Shown here: positions 1 through 10,438 of the stretch, piece after piece
How the letters are laid out: each line of letters opens with the position of its first letter
Numbering within the stretch: position 1 is the first letter of the stretch
Origin: Watersipora subatra
Lineage: Eukaryota > Bryozoa > Gymnolaemata > Cheilostomatida > Watersiporidae
Length of the DNA stretch: 64,000 nt
NCBI RefSeq assembly: GCF_963576615.1
Contig: NC_088711.1
Location: 9,728,869 to 9,792,868, forward strand
Reading direction: 5' to 3'
Notes under the pieces: generated by a model
What the model was told of the DNA's origin: nothing
Database searches by the model: none
What the model saw: only the letters and a program-made list of their open reading frames with translations
Program-made: the position numbers and the translations under genes

Positions 1-1979
1 TTCAGAACAAAACGTTGTAATCATATGCAGAATATAATAACACAAACACTCTTGAGGACAAATTTTGACCCATTTAAAGATAAATTATAAGACACCTAAG
101 AGTTTTTTGCGGATATAGTAGGCTACATTATTTGCATGCGATTCAAGAAAGCTTTATGGAAGGATAAGCTCTGTCTAAGATATGCATCAGTACACATTTG
201 GTGACCCACACTTCATTTATCCATATCTGAATTGCAAAAATTATCTAGCACCTTGGATAGCCTTTAATTAAATAAAACAACCACAAGTTTTAAATATTCA
301 TTTCGCCATTTTAGCCTGTGGATCTTTTCTTATAGGCAAGAAATCATTTAAAAGCTCCCTCTTTGAAAGAGTGCATCTCAAGGAATCTCACTGTTTGTAC
401 TAATTTCTTAAAACTTGGTACACACTGTATTGCAGCATGTTGGAGTTGCTCTTTCGGAGATCATTTGCGGATCATGTGCACCATAGACTAATGACAACGC
501 AAATACATTATGTCGGGAATCATTGCAGCTGTCAATTTTTTCTGATACTTCAGCGGAGGTGGTTAGTTGTCGCAAATCGCGTGACCAATGAAAAGGAAAT
601 ATCATTTTTAGTTCTGATATTAACAAACTAGTAATGCTTCATTAGACAGATGGACAGAAATAACATAACATTCCTTTTGTTGTGTAGCCTTTTAACAACA
701 GAAGAGTAACTTTCATGCAATTGATAAATATTGAGATCAAGGTAACTAAACCATAGAACTAGCAGCATAAAAGTAAAACTGTTCTGTGTTCACGTCTCCA
801 ACTTTAGAAAACTTAAAGAGTAAAGATTGTTACAGACCCACAATGCTTTTATTATCAGCAAGTATCAATAACAGTATTTCTATGGCCTTCAATCTCTTTA
901 CACAGTCATACATTATCAAGAGAAACTCTGGAACATTAACATCATGCAGTTGACTAACAAGAGAAGATAATTCTCAGTGTAACAGAAACTTTGGATGGGA
1001 GGTGGGAAAGAGATGGAGAGGGTGCGATATATGGGATTTGTGGTTTGTTACTTTTGTAATTATGACCGAAAAAAACAAATTTTCGGTAGCAGAAAGAAGT
1101 AGCAAAAATAATGGTGCTACGCGGTCTCAGCAGAAAACAAGCTAAACTCGTTGCCACACCAACTGAAGCCAAGTTTTTTCAAGCGCACTAATCTCAGCTG
1201 AAGCAACCCAGAATTTGTAACAAGCAGGCAACTGAGTCCAATCTGAACTCAGTTGTTACTAGATTGTCCATGGTCATTTGGATCACATCAAATTGCTTGC
1301 TGCTTAACAAAATGAAAATATTCTTTCTGGCAAAGATGAGAAACTAAACTAAAAATTGGAAAAGTGATATATATGTAGTACTCTAAGTTATATATCTCCA
1401 TAATTGACCAATAAAAGACAATAGCCAATGGCCAATCAAATTTCTACATGTAACAATCCAAGGTATGTGCAATGATGATGGCTTCATTCCATTGGCTTGA
1501 ATGGCTGATGGGGTCAGAGTACAGAGCTTGCTAATAATTTAAAGGAGAAATATCACTTTTATGTACTTGTAAGTCGAGAATATGTATTTACTAGCTTGAT
1601 GCTCAGCATTGCACGATTAATTAAAAAATTTTTGTACAGAAAATTTACTTTTAATCAACATATTCAGCACCAACCTTTACCATTCTAACCTTTAAATGAA
1701 GGTGTTTGTTTATTTCTGTGTACTGTGCTATTTCTAATTCATACCGTACCGGTTGCAGTGCCTACTGCAGATCTATACTGAATGCAATAGTCTGGTTGGC
1801 TGTATGAGTTTACACATTTTCCTTCACTTATGGGCATGTATATCCTTTCCGTATGGCTTTACAGATTTCTCTTCTGGTATGGCTTTGCACATAATGCTAG
1901 CTGCAGTGTTTAACATGAAGCCATGAAAGATTGGCATGCATTCCTAAAATGTGTCAAATTTTTTCCATATTATAGCTAG
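1..1979. other. Gene-free stretch at left edge
   Basis: I see no supportable gene here. Open frames are short, mostly lack an ATG, and have no recognisable family motif. The sequence is AT-rich with no clear tandem array. It could hold introns or UTR of a gene lying outside the window to the left, but nothing shows it. Confidence 0.5.
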
Positions 1980-2137
1980 TTGGACAGTGTAGTGTACTGG
2001 ATAAATAGATGTCTGCAGAACTGGAGGTTGTGAGTTCAAATCCAGTTCTCAGCGGATATCTCATTCTAAAAACTCTACCGCTATAGCAAGACAGATGAAA
2101 GTGCAGACGTACAAACATTGGGATTTATATATATAGG
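1980..2137 (+). repeat. tRNA-derived SINE copy
   Basis: A tRNA-like head is visible: an A-box-like segment near 1985-2005 and a B-box-like gagttcaaatcc near 2032. It is followed by a tail with acagatgaaagtgcag and a terminal ggatttatatatatag. The same tail closes copies near 26556 and 45302, and its reverse complement starts copies near 7590 and 9130. This head-plus-tail order is that of a tRNA-derived SINE. The head is too degenerate to be a working tRNA gene. Confidence 0.6.
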
Positions 2138-3429
2138 TAAGTACTTGAAAGGAAATGCACTAGTGACAAAGACTGCTGTCGCATCTAGTTTCTAGTTAAT
2201 TGGTAGCTAGCAAAAACAACTTAGTATTTCTACATAATTATGGATTATGTCTTATACTGTGATGTTAGTCAAAATAACAGAGATTGGTTAAGTCTATTGT
2301 ATTTAGTTATTTTACTATTCAACTTATGTTACAGCAAAAGTATTAATAAATGTGGACCATTAGTTAAACACTGACTGGAACAGTGAGTAGTGGGTGATAA
2401 GCTCTGCATTACTGTCAACTAGATTCGAAATACAACAAGGATATTGCTGCGCAGCACCAAGCTGCTATGATGACACACCAACCTCTCCTTTGCCACCAGC
2501 CTACACCGCCACGGCGATACACGCCCACAGCAAAATGCTGTCACCGATCTCACGGCAGTCCCTACTGCCAACCCGTAGGCAAAATAAATCGGCAGCCTCA
2601 CTGCTACCCAATAGACTCTCAAGTCCAATCTCCACAGCGCAAATTGCTTGTCAGTAGAAGCACGGCAATACAGATGATCAGCTCACTTGCTCTCCACTGA
2701 GCCTTCTGGCAAGCATCTGATTCATGTCAGTTTACATAGCGAGACCTTTCGATAGTCCCCACCCGGCTTTTCCTTGCTTTAAGCTGGCTTTTTTTGTGAA
2801 GAGCCAGTTTTTCAATAGCCCTAGCTTCTCAAGATAGCCAGCCCTTGCATTACCAGCCAATCACTGAAAAGCCTCGAATATTTCCATAATCTCCCACAAA
2901 CTGTTTTCCTGTTGATTTAAGTTTAGGAAACATGAACCATATAAAATTTCATAACCAAATACTAGAAATAAGTGGTACACTTTAAGCCTTGTTACACATA
3001 TACGTTGAGGAGAATGTTGCGGAGAACGTTGAGCTATCATACTATAAGTGTCATTATCTTAACTACAGTTCCTTGTTGGTAGTTGGTAACATATTAGAAA
3101 TGTACTTGCAGGTCAAGTACATCCAGTAAACTACAGAACTCCGTGTACTATTTGTCCTACCAGCTCATAGAATCTCCGGCAGACGAACTAGTTGACTGGT
3201 TCAACACCGTCTGATGTGAACAATCTTTCTGATCGGCTCCAAACCTCCTCCAGCAAACTACCTGTCAAACTACTGTTGAACAGATTGCTTCTTGAAGAAA
3301 GTAAGGCTATGAGGTAAGAAAAGAATAATATAATAATATATAAGACAGTATTGCTATATTAATTTATGTTATAATATAATTGATGTATTTTATAAAATTC
3401 CATTATACCTTGAACTAAGATCGGTTGTG
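2138..3429. other. Gene-free stretch with a GC-richer patch
   Basis: The patch 2440-2700 is richer in C and has two overlapping open frames of about 80 codons on the plus strand, one opposite frame, and no recognisable domain. It may be a decayed element. Around 3000-3300 the text is unique-looking. No gene is supported. Confidence 0.4.
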
Positions 3430-3660
3430 GTATACTAATACGCTGACAGTCCCGTGTGCAGTGAGAAATCATCATGTGTAATGACTATGTGCACAATTAT
3501 TCCATATTGTGGCAGGGTAACTGTGTGGTGTAGTAGTACTACGCTTGACTTTAAATCTGTATATCTGAGTTTGATTACCTTGTTACGCAATCATTTTTTC
3601 CTAAAACCCTTAGTGTAGCCTCGGACAGGTACGGCTTTTATTATATTAAAGGTTATACCA
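3430..3660 (+). repeat. Dispersed SINE-like element, family with 'gagannatcatcatgtg' leader
   Basis: A leader (gctgacagtcccgtgtgcagtg, then agaaatcatcatgtg) is followed by a tRNA-like A-box segment (ggcagggtaactgtgtggtgtag). The same leader-plus-tRNA order recurs at 9895-10040 and 55945-56110, so this is a dispersed family. AT-rich low-complexity sequence (3640-3730) follows. Confidence 0.55.
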
Positions 3661-4054
3661 TATTACAATTGTTTTATATTATGCTATACTATATTATGTT
3701 ATATTATGATAAGCTATATTATGTTTGTTGTGTAAATAAATGTACTCACATGAAGTTGTTGCAAAGGAGAAGAATCCATCTTTTGTTTCACTTCCTTATA
3801 TACTTTCCATACTGCCTAATACTACCTAATATACTAGCTTTATACGTCAGCTTTATCTACTGACTGTAATTGCCATGACCACCTGCAACTGCTTTGAGCT
3901 CAGGCTCCAATACAGCCTGAGCCCCACAAATCCCATAATACAACATACCCTTTCTTCTTTTTTTGAGCCACACCATAATTACCCATGAGCACACGTACAC
4001 GTAGTAACTCACCTTACTTTTGACTCCCTTTACCTAACTCTGTTAGGGTAGTCT

Positions 4055-4664
4055 TCATAGGCTATGCCTCTGGCTGGTCTGACCCTGTGCCAATGCCAGA
4101 AATACGCTCCTTTTTACCGCCGGCACCATTGCCAGTGCGTACTCGCTTTTTTGAATACTTCCTCTGTGACCACTGTCACTACTAACACTGTCACTGTGAC
4201 CACCAACATTTCCAACACTACTTCCACCAACCCCGACTAGCCCAAAGGCTTCTGGTTGGATCAGTAATGACTCCTCAACCTCATCTTTCATCTCTTTCGT
4301 GTTCACCCCACTCTCCCCAATAGAGGCGGGCTCTACAGGCATCCTGTGAAGAAGCTCTACCTAGGTTGTAACCGACTGCACAGAGCTGCACCACAGAACT
4401 AGGAATCATAATAGGCCTATCAAACTCGGACTGATCCTCGACTTGTGCAGGTCTACTATTAGCGATTCTCCTCAGGACCTCAGCCAACTGCTCAATTGTC
4501 ACTCTGAATCCTAGACATTTTCCAACTCTCTGACTGCTGCCTTTTCCTTGGCTTTTAGCCTGACTATTTTCTGTTGACATTTCCTCTACCCCTTCTTCCT
4601 CCATCTCAATCTCTGCTACTTTTCTCTCATAACCATCTCTGGCTAATATTCTATTGCTGGACAC
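4055..4664 (-). pseudogene. Unrecognised minus-strand coding remnant
   Basis: Two overlapping minus-strand frames, of 127 codons (4281-4664) and 95 codons (4055-4342), could be one frame broken by a frameshift near 4300. The first is charged and Gln/Glu/Ser-rich, as in the N-terminal ORF of many retroelements, but I recognise no domain in either. It lies on the same strand as the reverse-transcriptase remnant at 5300-6360 but downstream of it, so if both belong to retroelements they are probably different copies. It could also be a chance open frame. Confidence 0.3.
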
Positions 4665-5299
4665 CTCGGCTAAAAAAAGTATACCTTCTCATACAGATTA
4701 CAGAGCACATAAGCACATTACAGATACTGGTCCAGCTACTTTATTAGCACCTTCACTTACCTCGGCGTGACTGTGTCCCCTATCATGCCCCATAGACACT
4801 TTTACCTCTCTGGTGCCTTGGGCTGTCCCTCCCTTGACTACCAATCTCTCCAACACTGTCCTTGTGCTGGGTTCCAATATACCTTTCTATTACTGTGCAT
4901 TCACTACTCGTCACTCCCTTGGTTTCACTAGTTTACAAATCTTGATCTGTATAGCGTTTCTCAAAACCGTTCTCCCTCTCAGCCTTATTTGTCAGGTTTT
5001 GCAACTTGACATTTTAAACACAACAACTTAACCCAGCAGTGATGACTTTCAACAAAAATGGCCAAACTGGTTTAATACCACTACACTCCTTAACAGACTC
5101 AAACTTGCTCTCGCAAAACGCATTTACAATAGCCAGTAATTTTAGCTGCTTCAACTCAATAATACCCAAAAAGTCTTTCTGAATCTTCTCACCGCAAGCT
5201 ATGATGATTTCAGTACTGCTAGACCAAAATAGCCAAATACTCATGCGTGGCATATTACTGTCAAAGCTATCAAAGCGTATTTTTACGTAAGATTATCAC

Positions 5300-6358
5300 A
5301 TGTGCCATTATTTTCCAGTTTATACTATGCTCTACAGATTTGTCTTCAAGTTTCCATAAGTGGTTGCTTAGTCTTGGGGGATTTTTTTGCTTATGTGATT
5401 AAATAATGCATTGTAGAATTGATGTGCCTTCTGCTGTTTGACGGACTGGCCAATCCACCAATAACTGGTCTTTGGCTCCTCAAGTGTTGCGTCCAATTCC
5501 TCTCTAAGCTCTGGTCATATGCTGACTTATGTGCTCATCCAGTTTTTCTGCAACTATTCCTGAGACCAGTTTCCAAGTAGTGGGCAAGCTTGCTATCAGC
5601 TGATAGTTTTTGAGAATCAGCCCCTGTTTTGGGTCTGTCACCAGAAGTACAACTCATTCTTTGGTCAGTCATTCTAGATGGTCACCTTCTCCCATCAGGT
5701 ATTCAATCTGCTTTACCATTCCAGTTTGCAGAGATGAAAGTTTCTTCAACCATAAGGCTTGAATCCTGTAAGTCAAGGTACTACCCAGTTTTTTTATAAC
5801 CTGCATTTTGCAACTGATGTTCATTTCACTGATGGTGAGTCCTTGATAAGCCACAATGTGTTGGTAGCTATCGTCGAGATTCTTCAAGCAGTTTGAAGCG
5901 GTGTTAGGAGTAACCGCTTTCTCCCAGATGTCTTTCCAGAACTTTGAGATGCTGGATTTGGGAGGATCTGGCATTGACCTTTTCAGTTCACCTTTGAACT
6001 GGAAATACACTCTTGATATATAATAGGTGAACAGTTTGTCTACTCTCTTGTTGTCCTGCTCATTGGTGTACCCTTTCAGTTGTGTGGAAAGTACTCTCTG
6101 TTGCTGTTCTAGAGCTTCCTTTGTGGTTTACCTATTTGGACACTCCAAACGGCAGTTGGATGTTTCACTGAATCTACTAATTTGCTTCCACAAACCCTTG
6201 ATCATATTTTTAAGCCTCAATTGCCAAGACGGAAAGGTTTGATTCCTAGCTGACAGTAGATTAATACCCAACTCTTCTAGGTTGACGGTTGCTGTACTGT
6301 AGATAATCCTATTAGTCTCAGAGAGTGATTTCAGTTCTAAATTAATATATTCTAGCAT
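5300..6358 (-). mobile_element. Decayed non-LTR retrotransposon, reverse-transcriptase region
   Basis: Read right to left, the minus strand gives three disconnected coding blocks. The first (6358-6128) contains SWQLRLKNMIKGLWKQ. The second (6010-5669) contains SISKFWKDIWEKAVTPN. The third (about 5650-5540) contains NYQLIASLPTTWKLVSGIV. This order matches the linker and first RT motifs of invertebrate non-LTR elements whose RT reads like 'NYRPI-CLPTTWKLLSG'. The blocks are separated by frameshifts and stops, no catalytic YxDD box is seen, and no ORF is intact, so it is a dead fragment. The clade (R4/NeSL/RTE-like) cannot be assigned by eye. Confidence 0.7.
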
Positions 6359-6534
6359 ATTCTTAAGTATAGTCTTTATGACTCTTTATGAATGGTATTC
6401 TGTTTTCATGGTCAGTAGCAGCTGAGAGATTTTTGATGGCATTGTCTCCAAGCTCTTTTACCGTACCTTTGGGTCAGGGGTATCGGGTTCAGGGTGCAGG
6501 TTTTTATCAATAGAAAAGTCAAAACAAAATGTTG

Positions 6535-7139
6535 TGTGTGTTCAGTCAGTGTGTGTTCAGTCAGTGTGTGTTCAGTCAGTGTGTGTTCAGTCAGTGTGTG
6601 TTCAGTCAGTGTGTGTTCAGTCAGTGTGTGTTCAGTCAGTGTGTGTTCAGTCAGTGTGTGTTCAGTCAGTGTGTGTTCAGTCAGTGTGTGTTCAGTCAGT
6701 GTGTGTTCAGTCAGTGTGTGTTCAGTCAGTGTGTGTTCAGTCAGTGTGTGTTCAGTCAGTGTGTGTTCAGTCAGTGTGTGTTCAGTCAGTGTGTGTTCAG
6801 TCAGTGTGTGTTCAGTCAGTGTGTGTTCAGTCAGTGTGTGTTCAGTCAGTGTGTGTTCAGTCAGTGTGTGTTCAGTCAGTGTGTGTTCAGTCAGTGTGTG
6901 TTCAGTCAGTGTGTGTTCAGTCAGTGTGTGTTCAGTCAGTGTGTGTTCAGTCAGTGTGTGTTCAGTCAGTGTGTGTTCAGTCAGTGTGTGTTCAGTCAGT
7001 GTGTGTTCAGTCAGTGTGTGTTCAGTCAGTGTGTGTTCAGTCAGTGTGTGTTCAGTCAGTGTGTGTTCAGTCAGTGTGTGTTCAGTCAGTGTGTGTTCAG
7101 TCAGTGTGTGTTCAGTCAGTGTGTGTTCAGTCAGTGTGT
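6535..7139. repeat. Perfect 15-bp minisatellite, about 40 copies
   Basis: The unit tgtgtgttcagtcag repeats about 40 times with no mismatch that I can see, except at the last copy. Because 15 is a multiple of three and the unit lacks stops in four or more frames, it creates long artificial open frames on both strands (repeating HTLTE, CVQSV, SVCSV or CVFSQ). These have no start context or family match and are not genes. Such homogeneity implies very recent expansion, or an assembly artefact in copy number. Confidence 0.97.
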
Positions 7140-7499
7140 TTAGGTGCACTCTCCTCATCGATGCAGGTCACTGTCATCTCTCGTCTGATTTTATCTATAA
7201 TTCAGATATTAGCTGTTTCCGAATATGTTGTTTCTCTGTGCAAGAAATTACTTTGCACTCTTAGGAAATTCGTGACGCATCTCTGTGAGCAGTTGTTGCC
7301 TTCTTCCCATGTGGCCCCTTCTGAGGTTTGCTCATAAAGTAGCCCTGCATGAAATTTGTGTTATCAGCCCTGAGCCAATTTCATCTATTTTTAACCATTT
7401 GTCACAGCCTTGTCCTGATGCGGACCTTGCTTGACCAGATGACGTCGAGTCTGCATGACATGAGTTTTTGTGATCATAATAAAGGTTGCAGACATTACA

Positions 7500-7640
7500 T
7501 AAGCAAGAGTCTTGTTCAGAGTCTGGTTTCTGGGAATTGAACCTGGGATACCATACAAAAGCCCTACTAACTGCGCTATCTGTCCTCCATCTACAGTATA
7601 TATAAATCCAAGAGTTTGTCTGTCCGTCTTTGTTCGTATG
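7500..7640 (-). repeat. tRNA-derived SINE copy, minus strand
   Basis: On the minus strand the tail (cagacaaactcttggatttatatatac) is preceded by a tRNA-like head with an A-box-like agatagcgcagttagtagg and a B-box-like ggttcaattccc near 7540. It is the same tail family as at 2137 and 26556, in opposite orientation. Confidence 0.55.
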
Positions 7641-7844
7641 TCCTGTTATAGTGATTGCTCGAAATATGCATGCGTCCCGCTTCCATAGCATGCTTGAACT
7701 ACCAATAAAAAATTTCCCAGACTTTGGTGAATGCCTGAGTTGCACAAGTAATGAAAAATGCTTTTGCTCAGTGCACTGCTTGCAGCCTGATGCGCCGGGA
7801 GAGGTCATGACGCGTAATGATTATAATCATAACTATTGTAAGTT

Positions 7845-8720
7845 GTGGCAAGGTGGCTGAGTGACTTAGTGGTAGTCAGGCCCGTATTCCCTGGGGCGGC
7901 TGGCTGGCTGAGCCGCCCCAACTTTTTAGGAACTTTCCGCGGCTAAGTACAGTTATACTCGGATAACTCGTCCTTGGATAAAATGTAACATTTCATCTCG
8001 GACACGAGACATCTCGGACGCATCTCGAACGGATTTGATTGGTCCGTTCCCACGCAATGATAAATTGCTTCAGGTAACTCGACCTCAACACCATTTACTC
8101 CAACAGTTATTTGCCCAATGGCTATGGAGACGGTTTTTATCACTGTAGAATATCACTTTATTCCAAGCCATAGAGACAAACATCAACTTTTAGTAGTTCT
8201 TAGGCGTCGTTATTATCATCATCAGCGACAAAATATTCTTGTTAACGACTTTTATAAAGGTTTGCAAAAGGTTAAGTTTTACCAAACATCCACTTGGCCA
8301 TGTCCCATCGAAAGCATGGAAACCTCTGGATGAACTCGAAATAGAATCGGCAAAATTGATCCTTGTTAAAATGCTCAAAAGAAAAAGATGTCTTTTTCTG
8401 AGCGTTTCAACTGCGGTCAAGTTTTACCTATTTTAATCTAAAAACGTCCCGGCAGTCACATCGCCTAAAACAAAACAAATCTCAAAAAATAAAAAAATGT
8501 TGATACTTTTCGATAAAAATTTTTTAACTTCACATGAGAGGCCTGGCTGAAGCCCTGAGAAACCTTCACATTAGAGAAACCTGTTGGGGAGCTTACACCG
8601 CTGCCACACCCCCAGGTGTTCATAACTAGTCGTCTAACATTAGCCGCCCCAACTTGCAACCAGTGAATACAGGCCTGGTAGTAGTGCGCTTGGCTTAACA
8701 TCCGCGTATCTGCCAAATGC
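7845..8720 (+). repeat. tRNA-like SINE head split by a later insertion
   Basis: The left part (about 7845-7876) reads ggcaaggtggctgagtgactt and ends in tggtagt. The right part (from 8678) continues gtagtagtgcgcttggctt, which is how uninterrupted copies of this tRNA-like head read (A box, then 'gcgcttggct'). The 800-bp TIR element at 7877-8677 therefore sits inside it. Confidence 0.5.
7877..8677. mobile_element. hAT-like non-autonomous TIR element
   Basis: The left end reads caggcccgtattccctgg and the right end, reverse-complemented, reads caggcctgtattcactgg. These are terminal inverted repeats of about 18 bp with few mismatches, and both are followed inward by a ggggcggc motif. The flanks share tggtagt, consistent with the 8-bp target duplication of the hAT superfamily. 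No transposase frame lies inside, so it is a MITE-type element. It includes a piece (about 8390-8530) resembling the dispersed family at 24600-24940 and 34985-35375. Confidence 0.6.
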
Positions 8721-9119
8721 ACGGATCCTATCCGGATAATCCTATCCTATCCTAATCCGGATATCCTGTGAGCTGCGATCTTTCTTATTATAATTGACGA
8801 GCTTAGACGAGCTTAAGCTACTCAAATTCATTGGATAGAGAAACTTAGCCAATGGCAACTGCATTACTTGCTACTATTTATAAGCTGTTTTAAATGTGAA
8901 TGAATGTGTAGCATAAGAAGTAAAAAATGTTTTTCAGCAATTTGTTTTAGCTATGCCTCGAGCTTTCGAATGGTTGAATTATGCATTGGCCGGTCACACA
9001 AAGAAACAAACGAATATCTTTATTTAACCCTCTCAGTAGAATGATAAATGTCGTATATGTTGATTAAAAATAAATTTTTTATGCAAAAACTTTTTTATCA
9101 CCTGTGCAACGTGGGGCAT

Positions 9120-9310
9120 TCAGCTGGTCTATATATATAATTCTAAGGGTTTGACTGTCTGTCTGTCGTCATCCATATGTCCAGTTTATATTGGTTAAAT
9201 ATGCAACGAAAAAAGCACTTCACTCTAGAATTCAATTTGGAAACACCAGTTTTGCAGACAAGCGCACTAACCATTACGCCACTCAGCCGCCTTGCCATAT
9301 TTAGGAATAA
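9120..9310 (-). repeat. tRNA-derived SINE copy, minus strand
   Basis: The plus strand begins with ctatatatataattctaagg and a gtctgtctgtc run, the inverse of the SINE tail, and ends near 9300 with the inverse of a tRNA-like head. On the minus strand this head reads ggcaaggcggctgagtggcg and then taatggttagtgcgcttg. It is of the same type as the heads at 7845 and 9955. Confidence 0.6.
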
Positions 9311-9879
9311 TTGTAGATATACTTATTACACCCGCAATCTTTAATGAAGCACAGAACTGCCAGTGTACTAGAAAAAAATTACATGCCCAGATTTCACCAA
9401 AAGTCTATAAATACACATATATATATATAGCATGAACTTAATTAAACTTATAGAAATACAGATAGAATACAGATATAGAAATACTTATAGAAATAAACAA
9501 ATAACTTCATTTAAAATTCAGAATGGTAAATGTTGATTAAAAATAGTTTTTCTGTGCAAAAAGTTTTTTATTACTCGTTCAAAGTCAGTCAGTCAGCTAT
9601 TCTTTACTGTAATAAAAACCGTGTTCGTCTGTCTGAAGCCTGCGTGAGGAAAAAGGATTGTACCTCATGGGTATTATATCCATACATTCAGCAGATGCAT
9701 GAGGCCACGTGCACTACCATCAAGCCACACAGCCACATTACCATAGCTCAAAATAATTGTGCTTATAATCATTACATGTCATGATCTCTTACAGTACATG
9801 AGACCTCAAGCATTGCACTGTATAAAAACCTTTTTTATTTCCTGTGCAACGCCTGGCATCCATCTAGTATATTATAAAT

Positions 9880-10040
9880 ACTAGAATGCTGGCAGTTCCG
9901 TGTACTGTGAGAGATCATCATGTGTAGTAAGTATGCGCATAAATATTCTCAAATATGGCAGGGTGGCCAAGTGGTATAGCGGTTAGCGTATCGGCCTATC
10001 AAGCTGAATACCTGAGTTGAATTTTCTTGTGAAGCATTAT
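9880..10040 (+). repeat. Dispersed SINE-like element with tRNA-like head
   Basis: The leader gctggcagttccgtgtactg, with gagagatcatcatgtg, is followed by a tRNA-like segment (ggcagggtggccaagtggta, then tagcggttagcgtatcgg). It is the same family as the copies at 3430 and 55945. Confidence 0.6.
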
Positions 10041-10438
10041 TAAGACAGACACAGCTCTTCTTATAGTAAATATTTCTATTCTTATATACAAGCCTATATA
10101 CCTAGTAAAAGTCTCTGATATTAGCTATGACTCTGCTCGAGTGCAATTATTCTATTTTGAAAAGCTTTGAACAATTGAGACGTGGAAACTATACATCAAA
10201 CTCATAAGCTGATGTCTGATAAGAAAGTGAAACCACTCATTATATTGACATTGCAGGCCGACATATATGACTGCACGCCTGAACAAAACAAACAAAGCAC
10301 TTCATAATTGATCGATAACCCTGAGAATGTGACACGCTGACGCAAGAGGCAAGGTCTCGTGACTTGTGTAAACGGCGCAACTAGAACGCTAAGTTGACGT
10401 GGAATGAGAGTGCTGCAAGCGGACTACAGGGAGCTAAA

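Noticed and set aside
6412-7337. Long open frames of 200-267 codons on both strands
   Set aside because: They are entirely the 15-bp minisatellite read in different frames; no family match, no start context, no splice structure.
9955-10030. Possible functional tRNA gene
   Set aside because: A and B boxes are present, but the acceptor arm does not pair convincingly and the unit is embedded in a dispersed family with a fixed leader.
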